Below, piece after piece: positions 15,791-24,992 of a DNA stretch of 64,000 nt. The position numbers and the translations under genes were made by a program. This DNA comes from an uncultured Alphaproteobacteria bacterium (GTDB lineage Bacteria; Pseudomonadota; Alphaproteobacteria; CAAGCB01; CAG-977). The notes beneath the pieces were generated by a model, which was not told where the DNA came from, did no database searches, and was given only the letters and a program-made list of their open reading frames with translations. Positions within the stretch are counted from its first letter, which is position 1. Each line of letters begins with the position of its first letter. Location: the NCBI GenBank assembly GCA_934277945.1, contig CAKQWA010000006.1, forward strand, positions 55,610 through 119,609. The letters run 5' to 3'.

Positions 15791-18700
15791 TTATTTTTCA
15801 GGTTCCGACTTTTTCTTGTCGAACGTTTCGCTGATAATCGCGTACATCATCGGTACGAACGCCGTGGCGATGAATGTCGAGAAAATCATCCCGCCGACCA
15901 TGCCCGTACCGATCGCGTGACGGCTTCCCGACCCCGCGCCCGTCGACAACGCCAGCGGCAGAACGCCGAATGTGAACGCCAGCGACGTCATCACAATCGG
16001 GCGGAAGCGCAACTTCGCCGCTTCAACCGCGGCGTCCGCGTACGACAAGCCTTCCTGCGCCTTAATCACGGCGAATTCGACAATCAAAATCGCGTTTTTC
16101 GCCGCCAAACCGATCAAGGTGACCAAACCGACTTGGAAGTATAAGTCGTTCGACAGTCCGCGCATCCATGTCGCCAGCAACGCGCCCAAAATGGCGAACG
16201 GAACCGACAGCAAGACGACCAGCGGCAACGACCATTTTTCATACTGCGCCGACAAAATCAGGAACACCATGATCAGACCGAAGACAAACGCCTGCGAACT
16301 TGCACCGCCCGCCAGTTTTTCCTGATACGCGGAACCCGTCCACGACAGCGCGTAATCCGTGCCCAGCACCTGCTCCGCAATGCGTTCCATTTCGGCAATC
16401 GCCTGTCCCGAACTGTATCCGGCGGCGGGGTCGCCCAGCACTTTCGCGGCGGGGAAGATGTTGAAGCGGTTGATCAATTCCGGTCCGACAACGCGTTCCA
16501 CCGTCACCAGAGTGTCCAGCGGCACCAACACGCCCGTGTTCGATTTCACATACACGGAATGCAAATCTTCGGGCGTGCGGCGGAATTCCGCTTCCGACTG
16601 CAACGTCACGCGGAAGTTGCGTCCGAAATATGTAAAGTCGTTGACGTACAGGCTGCCGAACGTCGACTGCATCACCGTAAAGATCGCGTTGATAGGCACG
16701 TTCATTGCGCGCGCTTTTTCGCGGTCAAGGTCGATGCGGTACTGCGGCGTTTGCGTCGAGAACGTCGTGCGCACGCCGGACAAAACCGGACTTTTCGCGG
16801 CTTCGGCGAGAAATTCGTTCGTTTTTGCCATCAATTCCTCGTACGATTTGCCGCCTTTGTTCTGAATGTAGGCTTCAAAACCGCCCGTCGTGCTCATGCC
16901 CATAATGGGAGGCATGGAGAACGAATAGCCGATGCCGTCGGGCAGGGACATACCGACGCGCGTAAACTGTTTGACCAGCGAATCCGCGCCCTGATCCTCC
17001 TGCTTGCGTTCGTCCCAGTCTTTCAGAACGATGAAGCTGATGCCCGAATACGTCGATTGCGCCGACGACAGCATATCGAAGCCGTTAATCGTCAACACGT
17101 CCGTCACGTTCGGATTTTTCATGATTTCGTCGGAAACCTGTTTTGTAAAATCCTCCGTGCGCGGCAGGGACGAAGCGCGCGGCGTTTGATACGCCACAAG
17201 CAGACTGCCCTGATCTTCGTTCGGAACCAATCCGCCGGGGACGATTTTGAACAAGCCCAAAATGCCCGCGACGACAATGACAAAGCCGAAAACCGCCTGT
17301 CCGCGATGACGCAGGAAATAGCGCACCATGGCGATGTAACCGTTCGTCATTCTGTCAAAGAAAGAGTTGAACCACTTGAAGAATCCCGCCGGCTCCTTGT
17401 GCTTGTCCTTAATCAACAGCGCGCACAGCGACGGCGTCAAAGACAGTGCAACGAACGCGGAGATGATGACGGACACGGCGATCGTCACGGAAAACTGCTT
17501 GTACATAACGCCCGTCATGCCGCCCAAAAACGCAATGGGCAGAAACACGGACGACAGCACCAGAGCGACCGCGACCACGGGTCCCGACACTTCCTGCATC
17601 GCTTTGACGGCGGCGTCTTTCGGACTTAAATGCTCCTCGGTCATCAGACGTTCGACGTTTTCCAGAACGATAATCGCGTCGTCGACCACGATGCCGATGG
17701 CGAGAATCAGCCCGAACAGCGTCAGCAGGTTGATTGAGAATCCCAAAGCGTACATCCCCGCGAACGCGCCGATAATCGACACGGGAACAGCCAGAATGGG
17801 AATCAATGTCGCGCGGAAGTTCTGCAAGAACAGGTACACGACCAAAATAACCAGCACGACGGCTTCAAAGAACGTGTGAATGACTTCGTGAATGGACACG
17901 TTGACGAAAACGGTCGTGTCGTACGGAATCGCGTAAGTGATGCCGTCGGGGAAGTTTTTCGACAGGCGTTCCATGGTCGCTCTGACCTGCTCGGACACTT
18001 CCAAAGCGTTCGCGCCCGATTGCAGATAAATGGCGAAAGCGACCGCGTCTTCGCCGTTGTAGGTCGACGAAACGCTGTAACTTTGCGCGCCCAGTTCGAT
18101 TCGCGCCACGTCTTTCAAGCGCAAAACGGCGTTGTCCTGATTCGTTTTCAGAATGATGTTGCCGAATTCCTCGGTGTCGACCAAACGCCCTTTCGTGTTC
18201 ACGCTGTATGTGTACGGCGTGTCGCGGCTCATCGGTTCTTCGCCGAATTTGCCCGCCGCGAACTGCGAGTTCTGTTCCTGAACGGCGGAAATGACGTCCA
18301 CGGAAGTCAGTCCGTGCGCCGCCAGTTTTTCGGGATTCAGCCAAATGCGCATGGAATAGTCCTGCGTGGCGAACAGCGACGCGTCGCCCACGCCCTTGAT
18401 GCGCTTGATTTCGTCCAGAATGTTCAGCAAAACGTAGTTGCTGACGTACACGGTGTCGTACTGTTCGGAAGTCGATTTCATAGCGACGATTTGCAAGATG
18501 TTGTTGGATTTTTCTTCCACGGTCACACCCTGTTTCGTCACTTCGGACGGCAGACCCGACGTCGCGCTTTGCACCTTGTTGTTGATGTCGATGGTCGCCT
18601 GCGCCGGATCGGTGCCGATTTCAAACACCGCGCCGACGGTCAAATAGCCGCTTGCCGTCGCCGTGGAGTACATATAAATCATGTTTTTGACGCCGTTGAT

Positions 18701-18907
18701 CGCCTGTTCGATCGGCGCCGCCACGGTATCCGCCAGAACGTCCGCCGTCGCGCCGGGGTAAACCGCCGAGATTTGAATTTCGGGCGAAACGATGTTCGGA
18801 TACTGTTCAATCGGCAGGACTTTCATGGAAACCAAGCCCGCGATGACGACAATTAAAGAAAGAACGGTCGAAAAAATCGGTCGCTGAATGAAAAATTTTG
18901 AAAGCAT
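15791..18907 (-). CDS. RND multidrug efflux transporter, HAE1 (AcrB/MexB) family
   Basis: Protein of 1038 aa, full length for an AcrB-type inner-membrane pump. It opens MLSKFFIQRPIFSTVLSLIVVIAGL (TM1) and has the expected two halves of six TM helices with large periplasmic loops. TM4 contains GIVVDDAIIVLENVERLM, carrying the paired Asp residues of the proton relay, and the second-half motif GLAAKNAILIVEFA is present. It exports hydrophobic drugs from periplasm and membrane using the proton gradient. The membrane-fusion partner is directly upstream (12-nt gap). No TolC-like gene or local regulator is present. Confidence 0.96.
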   Translation of the reverse strand: MLSKFFIQRPIFSTVLSLIVVIAGLVSMKVLPIEQYPNIVSPEIQISAVYPGATADVLADTVAAPIEQAINGVKNMIYMYSTATASGYLTVGAVFEIGTDPAQATIDINNKVQSATSGLPSEVTKQGVTVEEKSNNILQIVAMKSTSEQYDTVYVSNYVLLNILDEIKRIKGVGDASLFATQDYSMRIWLNPEKLAAHGLTSVDVISAVQEQNSQFAAGKFGEEPMSRDTPYTYSVNTKGRLVDTEEFGNIILKTNQDNAVLRLKDVARIELGAQSYSVSSTYNGEDAVAFAIYLQSGANALEVSEQVRATMERLSKNFPDGITYAIPYDTTVFVNVSIHEVIHTFFEAVVLVILVVYLFLQNFRATLIPILAVPVSIIGAFAGMYALGFSINLLTLFGLILAIGIVVDDAIIVLENVERLMTEEHLSPKDAAVKAMQEVSGPVVAVALVLSSVFLPIAFLGGMTGVMYKQFSVTIAVSVIISAFVALSLTPSLCALLIKDKHKEPAGFFKWFNSFFDRMTNGYIAMVRYFLRHRGQAVFGFVIVVAGILGLFKIVPGGLVPNEDQGSLLVAYQTPRASSLPRTEDFTKQVSDEIMKNPNVTDVLTINGFDMLSSAQSTYSGISFIVLKDWDERKQEDQGADSLVKQFTRVGMSLPDGIGYSFSMPPIMGMSTTGGFEAYIQNKGGKSYEELMAKTNEFLAEAAKSPVLSGVRTTFSTQTPQYRIDLDREKARAMNVPINAIFTVMQSTFGSLYVNDFTYFGRNFRVTLQSEAEFRRTPEDLHSVYVKSNTGVLVPLDTLVTVERVVGPELINRFNIFPAAKVLGDPAAGYSSGQAIAEMERIAEQVLGTDYALSWTGSAYQEKLAGGASSQAFVFGLIMVFLILSAQYEKWSLPLVVLLSVPFAILGALLATWMRGLSNDLYFQVGLVTLIGLAAKNAILIVEFAVIKAQEGLSYADAAVEAAKLRFRPIVMTSLAFTFGVLPLALSTGAGSGSRHAIGTGMVGGMIFSTFIATAFVPMMYAIISETFDKKKSEPEK

Positions 18908-18919
18908 CGTTTTACCTGC

Positions 18920-20221
18920 TTATTTCGTAACGGTTTCCGTCGCCGTCGCCGTCGCGGACGGGGCGTCAACTTTATTTTGAGCCTGTTCTTCGACAGCGGT
19001 TTCAGTCGTCGCGGACGCCGCTGCGAGCGGAGCGCCCACTTTGCGCGAGTCCTGTTCTTCAACGGCTGTTTCTGCCGCCGTCGCGGGTTCGGCGAATTTC
19101 ACTTTGACCGGCATATCGGGACGGATTTTCACGAAATTGTCCACAACGACGGTTTCGCCTTCTTCCAGCCCCTCGTCAATGACCCATTCGCCCGTTTTCG
19201 ACGTGTAGCCCGTCGTCACCGCGCGCGACTCGATCTTGCCGTTCGCGTTCACAACATAGACGAAAGAGCCGTTCGCGCCCTGCATGACCGCTTCTTTGGG
19301 CAACGTCACGGCGTTTTGACGGGTCAGACCTTCCAATTCGACGCGCACGAACTGTCCCGAAATAATCTTGGACTGCGGATTTTCAAAAACGGCGCGCAGT
19401 TTCAGCGTTCCCGTCGACTGATCAATCGCCGGATTGATGAAGTTGATGACGCCGTCCTTTTCATAGAAAGAGCCGTCGCCCATGCGGATTTTCGCCTTGA
19501 CTTCGCTTTTGCCGCGCGGATTTTTCACCAAGCCCTTTTCAATCATGTCGCTCAAACGGAACAATTCGTTGTCCGACATGGAAAACACGACGTAAATCGG
19601 GTCGACCTGCGTAATGGTCGTCAACAACGCACCCTCGCCCGCCGTGGAAATCAGCGAGCCTTCGGAATGGACTTCCATGCCCGTGATGCCGCTGACGGAC
19701 GCGGTGACCAGCGTGTAGTCATAATTCAATTTCGCGTTTTCGTAAGCCGCCTGCGCCGCCGCAATGGACGCGCGGGTGGACATCAGACGCGCCTGCGCCT
19801 CGTCCTGCGCCTTGCGGCTGGCAAAGCCTTTTTTGCCCAGCGTTTTCACGCGTTCCCACTGCTGTTCGACGGCGGACAAATCCGCTGTTTGCCGGTCGAG
19901 TTCCGCTTTCGCCTTGTCCAGCGCGATTTTGTACGGCTGGCGGTCGATTTCAAACAGAACCTGCCCCTCCTCGACTTTGGAGCCTTCGGTATAGTTGCGT
20001 TTGACCAGAATACCGCCGACGCGGGCGCGCACTTCTGTTTCTTTCGACCCCTGCGCCTTGCCGGTGTATTCAAAAGCCAGCGGCACTTCGCGGCGAACCG
20101 TTTTCACGGCTCCGACGGTCAGCGGTGCGGGTTTCTGAACGGGCGCGGGTTCTTTTTTGCAAGCAATAAGCATCGCCGGCATCAACGCGGCGCAAAGAAT
20201 GTTTTTTACGGAAATTTTCAT
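18920..20221 (-). CDS. RND efflux periplasmic adaptor (AcrA/MexA-type) lipoprotein
   Basis: Protein of 433 aa. It begins with a lipoprotein signal ending LIAC (Cys21). Then come the barrel-sandwich hybrid halves (VRARVGGILVKRNYTEGSKVEEGQVLFEID and YDYTLVTASVSGITGMEVHSEGSLI), a coiled-coil hairpin between them (~100-160), and the beta-barrel/membrane-proximal domains (GQFVRVELEGL, TLPKEAVMQGANGSFVYVV). The last ~60 residues are an Ala/Thr/Glu-rich tail in which ETAVEEQ occurs twice, not normally part of the family. It bridges the RND pump and an outer-membrane channel. Confidence 0.95.
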   Translation of the reverse strand: MKISVKNILCAALMPAMLIACKKEPAPVQKPAPLTVGAVKTVRREVPLAFEYTGKAQGSKETEVRARVGGILVKRNYTEGSKVEEGQVLFEIDRQPYKIALDKAKAELDRQTADLSAVEQQWERVKTLGKKGFASRKAQDEAQARLMSTRASIAAAQAAYENAKLNYDYTLVTASVSGITGMEVHSEGSLISTAGEGALLTTITQVDPIYVVFSMSDNELFRLSDMIEKGLVKNPRGKSEVKAKIRMGDGSFYEKDGVINFINPAIDQSTGTLKLRAVFENPQSKIISGQFVRVELEGLTRQNAVTLPKEAVMQGANGSFVYVVNANGKIESRAVTTGYTSKTGEWVIDEGLEEGETVVVDNFVKIRPDMPVKVKFAEPATAAETAVEEQDSRKVGAPLAAASATTETAVEEQAQNKVDAPSATATATETVTK

Positions 20222-20256
20222 TGCAAACTCTCAATCCAACTAAACGATTTTGCGGT

Positions 20257-20284
20257 ATTCTAACACAAAAGAAACGGCTGTTAA
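20257..20284 (-). promoter_or_regulatory. promoter of the RND pump operon
   Basis: Minus-strand TTAACA (20279-20284), 16-base spacer, TAGAAT (20257-20262), 36 bases before the adaptor start codon. No palindromic operator for a TetR-type regulator was seen around it. Confidence 0.55.
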
Positions 20285-20317
20285 ATCAAAAGTTTTGTTT
20301 TTCCCTTGCAAAACCGC

Positions 20318-20355
20318 AAAAAAAAGACCGATACCGTCACGGCACCGGTCTTTTT
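20318..20355 (-). terminator. intrinsic terminator of nhaA
   Basis: Minus-strand AAAGACCG...CGGTCTTT with an inner GTGCCG/CGGTAT extension gives a ~14-bp stem (wobbles inside) followed by eight T residues. Confidence 0.85.
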
Positions 20356-20373
20356 GCGTTGATACGGCGATTA

Positions 20374-21717
20374 TTACGCTTTCGCCTTGACCGCGCCGGA
20401 CGCGCGGCGGGTCGGCACGGCGGAAGCGGGCGCAACGCTTGCCGGCATTTTCACGAACGCCTTTTGCTTCTTTCTTTTTTCAACGTAATGAAAGACGACG
20501 GCGCCCCACAAAGCCGACAGCACAGACCCCGTGATGATGCCCAGACGGATTTCCTGCTGCATGACCGGATCGGGCAACGCGAGTTTGCCGACGAAAAGGC
20601 TCATGGTGAAACCGATGCCCGCGACGCAGGCGACGCCGTACAAATCCAGCCACGTCACCGATTTTGGCATTTTGGCGAATTTCAACTTCAGCATGGCGCA
20701 CGTTACGGCGAAAATGCCCGCCTGCTTACCCAGGAACAGCGCCAGCACGATGCCGATTGTCAGCGGATGCAGATACGTTTCAAACGAAACGTTGCGCAAA
20801 AACAGTCCCGACGACACGAAAGCGAACATCGGCAGAATGCAGAAATCCACCCACGGCTTGATTTGTTTGAGCATCCTGTTCAGCGGCGAAACGCGTTCCT
20901 GCTTGACGTGCATCGGATACGCCATGGCGACCATGACGCCCGCCATTGTCGTGTGGATGCCGCCCTTGTGGAAGCAGAACCACAGCCACAGCCCCGCCAG
21001 CAGATACGGCAGGAAGTAGGTGACGTTCCATTTGTTGAACAGCCACAAAAACAGGCAGGCGATCGTCGCCCAGCCGAGCGCTTCCATGGACACGCCCTGA
21101 CTGTAAAACAGCGCGATGATGACAATGGCGCCCAAGTCGTCGAAAATGGCGATCGCCAGCAGTAAAATCTTTGCGGCGGACGGGATGCTTCTGGCGACCA
21201 AGCCCAAAACCGTCAGGGAAAACGCGATGTCGGTCGCGGTCGGAATCGCCCAGCCGTGCAGATATTCCGGATGATTGTGGTTGATCGCCCAGTAAATCAG
21301 CGCGGGACAGCAGATGCCGCCCAAAGCCGCCAGACACGGCAGAAGAATTTGACGGACATCGGACAAAAAGCCGTCCAGCATTTCGCGCTTCAATTCCAAA
21401 CCGACTTGCAGGAAAAAGAAAACCATGAAAACGTCGTTGACCCACCATTCAAACGGTCTGTCCAAAACGCCGCCGATTCTGGTCACTTCAAAGCCCAAAA
21501 CCGTGAACGGATTGTTCAAGTCGTAAGGACCGATGCCGATGGAAAACGACAAATTCAAAAACTTGTGATAAATGTTGAAAAAGTCGCTGTTTTCAACAAT
21601 CAGCGCCAAAAACATGGCAAAAATCATCACCAGACCCGCCGTTGATTCGCGGGCGAAAAACGCCGCCAATCCCTTACGGCTGAAAAAGGGAACCTTTTTA
21701 TTTTCCGAAGAGTCCAT
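20374..21717 (-). CDS. nhaA: Na+/H+ antiporter NhaA
   Basis: Protein of 447 aa with about 12 hydrophobic helices. Family motifs present include ESTAGLVMIFAMFLALIVENS at the N-terminus, the catalytic region ATDIAFSLTVLGLVARSIPSAAKILLLAIAIFDDLGAIVIIALF carrying the two adjacent Asp of the ion site, and GFTMSLFVGKLAL. It expels Na+ in exchange for protons. The ~40-residue C-terminal tail is basic and Ala/Pro-rich. It is monocistronic with its own promoter and terminator. In this organism it would work alongside the Na+-pumping oxaloacetate decarboxylase (21925-28339) in sodium cycling (inference). Confidence 0.96.
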   Translation of the reverse strand: MDSSENKKVPFFSRKGLAAFFARESTAGLVMIFAMFLALIVENSDFFNIYHKFLNLSFSIGIGPYDLNNPFTVLGFEVTRIGGVLDRPFEWWVNDVFMVFFFLQVGLELKREMLDGFLSDVRQILLPCLAALGGICCPALIYWAINHNHPEYLHGWAIPTATDIAFSLTVLGLVARSIPSAAKILLLAIAIFDDLGAIVIIALFYSQGVSMEALGWATIACLFLWLFNKWNVTYFLPYLLAGLWLWFCFHKGGIHTTMAGVMVAMAYPMHVKQERVSPLNRMLKQIKPWVDFCILPMFAFVSSGLFLRNVSFETYLHPLTIGIVLALFLGKQAGIFAVTCAMLKLKFAKMPKSVTWLDLYGVACVAGIGFTMSLFVGKLALPDPVMQQEIRLGIITGSVLSALWGAVVFHYVEKRKKQKAFVKMPASVAPASAVPTRRASGAVKAKA

Positions 21718-21760
21718 TCGTCAATACCCTCTTAATGAAAAGTTCTGTTTAAAAACCGTC

Positions 21761-21788
21761 ATTTTAGAAGCGAACTTAAAAAAAGCAA
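21761..21788 (-). promoter_or_regulatory. promoter of nhaA
   Basis: Minus-strand TTGCTT (21783-21788), 16-base spacer, TAAAAT (21761-21766), 43 bases before the nhaA start. Confidence 0.6.
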
Positions 21789-21807
21789 GCCTTAATTTTT
21801 CCGTCGC

Positions 21808-21850
21808 AAATCCGCCGTAAAGCCGCGCAAAATAAAAAAACGGCGGATTT
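21808..21850. repeat. 10-bp inverted repeat with AT-rich loop between nhaA and the methyltransferase gene
   Basis: AAATCCGCCG (21808-21817) and CGGCGGATTT (21841-21850) are perfect inverted copies separated by 23 bases. On the minus strand a run of seven T follows the first-read arm, so the region can act as a terminator for the oad operon, though the geometry is not that of a simple hairpin plus T tract. Confidence 0.6.
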
Positions 21851-21924
21851 TTCAACCGTCCGTCCGCATATTTTTTGCCCGTCCGCTTCCCGAAAGCCTG
21901 GACCAAAAAGTATTAAACAAACGA

Positions 21925-23340
21925 TTAAGACCGCTCCCGTTTGACCGCTTCAATCAGATAGCCGTTCACCGCCTCGCCCATTTCGTAGCGCAGGACGGCG
22001 TTCTGCACGCTTTCAACGTCGAACCCCGCGGATTTCAGCGATTTTTCCAAATACGCCGCGCCGTGAACGTATCTGCCCGACGGCGTCAATTTGAACGATT
22101 GCGGATTTTCTTCGTTCGCGCTGACGGTGAAAACAAGCGCGCCGTTCGTCCGCAAAGCCCGCGCCGCCCCCGCAAACAAGGCGGACAAATCGCCCAGATA
22201 GGTGAAAACGTCGGAAGACACGATCGCGTCGAACGCGTCCTTTTGCGTTTGCAGATACGCGACGATGTCCGCGTTTTCAAAATGCGTATAAACGCCGCGT
22301 TCCGCCGCTTTTTCCATCATCTTTTCCGACAGGTCGACGCCCGTCAGCGTCTGAAAGCGCACGCCCGCGTCCGTCATCGACTTGCCGCACAGCCCCGTGC
22401 CGCATCCCAAATCCAGCACGGCGGGAAAATACCCGCCCCTGTTTTTCAGCGCGTCGGCGACGTACTGCGGCGCGGCGTAGCGCAAATCCGCCAGCACGGA
22501 ATCAAAGCAATCGGCGAACGTGTCGAACAACTCGCGGACGTACGCTTCCGACGCGCGCGATTCCGTATCGTTTTGCGCCAGCGTTTGAAGCGTGTGCAAA
22601 GCGATTGGATTGTCGGGAAACGCGGTCAGCCAAGCGTCCGTCAAGCGCGCCGCCTCCTTTTCGTTTCCTTTGGCGCGCAGACCGTACACCGCGCCGCCGA
22701 ACGTGATGTGCCACGCCGTCGACGGCTGGATTTGCAATATCTTAAAGTACGTTTGCGCGCACGCGAGCGCGTCGCCGTTCTGCTCTTGCGCCGAAGCCAG
22801 CGCGGACAGCCATTCGACGTTATCCGGCTCGTCTTTCAGCAACGCCGCATAAATCTTTTCCGCGCGCGCCGTTTGTCCTTTCTTTGCATAGACATACGCT
22901 TGGTTCGCGATTGCCGCCGTATTGTTTTTTTCAATCTTTTCAACGGCTTCATAGCAAGCAAGCGCGCCGTCGTCGTCATTCAGCGCATTAAGGACGTTTC
23001 CTTTGTGAAGCAAAGCGGTCGTGTTGTTTTCGTCCTGCATCAAAACGGCGTTCGCGCACGCCAAAGCCTCGTCATAGCGCGCGGTTTCGTACAAAACGCC
23101 CGTCAGATTGCACAAAGCGGTCGGTTCGTCGGGCGCCGACCGCAAAACCCGTCTGTAAGCGCGCTCCGCCGCTTCGTACCGCCCGTTTGAAAAATCCAGA
23201 TTGCCCCGCGCGGTCAGCCAAACGGCGCTGTCCGGATATTTTTGAGATTCCCGCGCGCAGATTTGCTCCGCCGTGTCGAAATCCTTTTCTTCCAGTGCTT
23301 TGTTAAAGGCGTCCTGCGCCGATAATTCCGTTTGAGTCAT
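21925..23340 (-). CDS. TPR-repeat SAM-dependent methyltransferase (second of a tandem pair)
   Basis: Protein of 471 aa from ATG 23340, whose A is the last base of the upstream stop codon (TGATG), indicating translational coupling. Residues ~1-260 are TPR helices (AFNKALEEKDFDTAEQIC, ANQAYVYAKKGQTARAEKIYA). The C-terminal ~190 are a class I methyltransferase with motif I VLDLGCGTGLCGKS, the acidic motif II of TGVDLSEKMMEKA, and ALRTNGALVFTVS. The partner, 23340-24980, shares the architecture. The target is unknown; TPRs suggest a protein or protein-bound substrate. Last gene of the presumed oadGAB transcript. Confidence 0.88.
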   Translation of the reverse strand: MTQTELSAQDAFNKALEEKDFDTAEQICARESQKYPDSAVWLTARGNLDFSNGRYEAAERAYRRVLRSAPDEPTALCNLTGVLYETARYDEALACANAVLMQDENNTTALLHKGNVLNALNDDDGALACYEAVEKIEKNNTAAIANQAYVYAKKGQTARAEKIYAALLKDEPDNVEWLSALASAQEQNGDALACAQTYFKILQIQPSTAWHITFGGAVYGLRAKGNEKEAARLTDAWLTAFPDNPIALHTLQTLAQNDTESRASEAYVRELFDTFADCFDSVLADLRYAAPQYVADALKNRGGYFPAVLDLGCGTGLCGKSMTDAGVRFQTLTGVDLSEKMMEKAAERGVYTHFENADIVAYLQTQKDAFDAIVSSDVFTYLGDLSALFAGAARALRTNGALVFTVSANEENPQSFKLTPSGRYVHGAAYLEKSLKSAGFDVESVQNAVLRYEMGEAVNGYLIEAVKRERS

Positions 23341-24980
23341 CAGATGCGCCGCACCGTGAAAACGGTTGTCAGAACGGGCTTTTTCAATTCCTTGCGCAGA
23401 CATTCCGCGCTTTTCGACACGATTTCAAACCCCGTCGATTGAAGCATCGCTTCGACATACGGCACATAATGCGCATAGCGTCCGGACGGCAGCAGCATGT
23501 AAGGGCGGGCGTCCGTTCCCGCCGCGACGGAAAAAACGAACGCGCCGCCGTCGTTCAGCGCGTCGTACACGCCTTGCGCCAGCGGTTGCAAATCGCCGAA
23601 ATAGCCCGTCACGTCCATGGCGGACACAATGTCGAACGCCTGTCCGCCGGTTTGCGCCAGATAAGACAGAATGTCGTTTTGCTCCAAGCGGTCGTAAATC
23701 GCCTTTTTGCGCGCCTCATCAAGCATTTTCGGCGACACGTCGACGCCCGTCAGTATACCGAAGCGGTCGGCGTAAGGTTTCAGCACCGCGCCGCAAAGCC
23801 CCGTGCCGCATCCCAAATCCAGCGCGGCTTTCGATTTGCCCGTCGGAATTTTCGCGTTTTTCAGCGCGCTTCCCAGTAATTGAGGTCCTTTGTATTGCAG
23901 GCGTTCGACCAAAATGTATTCAAAATCGGGCGCCATGTTGTCGAACACTTTGCGCGCGAAATCCGGCGACGGAGTCGGCGTGTCCGACTTGCCCGAAACG
24001 GCGGCGCAAACGTGCTGAATTTCCGCATCGTCCGGAAAAGCCGCAGACCACCGCGCCGCGCGGTCGAAACATTCCCGCACCTTGCCCGAATCGCGCATCA
24101 GATACAGCAGTTTGCTCAACAAAAAGAACAGATTGTCATATTTTTCATAACGCGGAGAAATGCGAAACGCCGTGTCGAACGCTTCGTCGTACTTGCCCTC
24201 GCCCGACAGCGTTTCCGCCCAGAAAGCCAGAATGTCGTCGTTCAGCGTTTCCGGATTTTTGCTCATATCCGCGAACACCGCCGCCGCGTCTTTCAGCCTT
24301 TGCGTGCGAATCAGCGCGGTTAAAAGCGATTCTTTGAGGAACACCGCGTCCGGAAACGTTTTCAGCGCGCGGCGGGCGCACCGGATGACTTTCCGGCAGG
24401 ATTTCATATCCAGCAAATGCTTGTAAAACGGCGGAAAATTCAAGGTATAGGAGCGGTTTTTGCGCATCGCCCGCCGGTACAGGAATTTCGCCTGCGCCGT
24501 GTTGCCGAACGCGTGCGCGTACGCCGCCGCCATGCACAGCACCCTTTCGTCCGCCGCGAACTTCGGAAACACCTCCTTAATCAGTGATTCGAGTTTGTCG
24601 CCCTCGTACAATTCCTGATACAAAGCCGCCAAATCCTGCGCAATCGAGATGTTCAATTCATCTTCTTTGCGCAGATTTTCCAAAATGTCCGCCGCGATTT
24701 CGCCCATGCCTTCGGCGCGGTACAACTGCGCCAGCACATAAAGAAGCGGCGGGGTCGCCCGACTTTGCTCAAACAAAGTCAAAGCGTCGTCTGCCGCTTT
24801 TTCATCCACATCTTTTGCCAGCAAGCCGCTCAACAGCGCGTCGGCAAGAAGATTTTGGTCGTCGGGAAAGTCTTTGCGCAACGCCTCAAAAGCCGCCTTT
24901 GCCGACGGATAATCCCCCGTCAGAAACAGCCCCGCGGCATTGCCCCGCGTTTGTAAAGCGTTTTGCAAAGAACTTTCCAA
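23340..24980 (-). CDS. TPR-repeat SAM-dependent methyltransferase (first of a tandem pair)
   Basis: Protein of 546 aa starting at a TTG (24980) with a strong AGGAGG six bases upstream, overlapping the end of oadB; no ATG in frame fits as well. The N-terminal ~340 residues are TPR-like (FLTGDYPSAKAAFEAL, AVFLKESLLTALIRTQRLKDAAAVF). The C-terminus is a class I methyltransferase (ALDLGCGTGLCGAVLK, TGVDVSPKMLDEA, ALNDGGAFVFSVA, LLPSGRYAHYVPYVEAML). The GRYxH...Y block after the fold is shared with the 21925 protein, so the pair arose by duplication. Physically it continues the oad operon, but a functional link to decarboxylation is not evident. Confidence 0.88.
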   Translation of the reverse strand: MESSLQNALQTRGNAAGLFLTGDYPSAKAAFEALRKDFPDDQNLLADALLSGLLAKDVDEKAADDALTLFEQSRATPPLLYVLAQLYRAEGMGEIAADILENLRKEDELNISIAQDLAALYQELYEGDKLESLIKEVFPKFAADERVLCMAAAYAHAFGNTAQAKFLYRRAMRKNRSYTLNFPPFYKHLLDMKSCRKVIRCARRALKTFPDAVFLKESLLTALIRTQRLKDAAAVFADMSKNPETLNDDILAFWAETLSGEGKYDEAFDTAFRISPRYEKYDNLFFLLSKLLYLMRDSGKVRECFDRAARWSAAFPDDAEIQHVCAAVSGKSDTPTPSPDFARKVFDNMAPDFEYILVERLQYKGPQLLGSALKNAKIPTGKSKAALDLGCGTGLCGAVLKPYADRFGILTGVDVSPKMLDEARKKAIYDRLEQNDILSYLAQTGGQAFDIVSAMDVTGYFGDLQPLAQGVYDALNDGGAFVFSVAAGTDARPYMLLPSGRYAHYVPYVEAMLQSTGFEIVSKSAECLRKELKKPVLTTVFTVRRI

Positions 24981-24992
24981 CTCGCCTCCTTA

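Noticed and set aside
21721..21906. 61-codon minus-strand frame after the methyltransferase gene
   Set aside because: It covers the inverted repeat and the nhaA promoter, has no SD, and its sequence is low in conserved-looking content.
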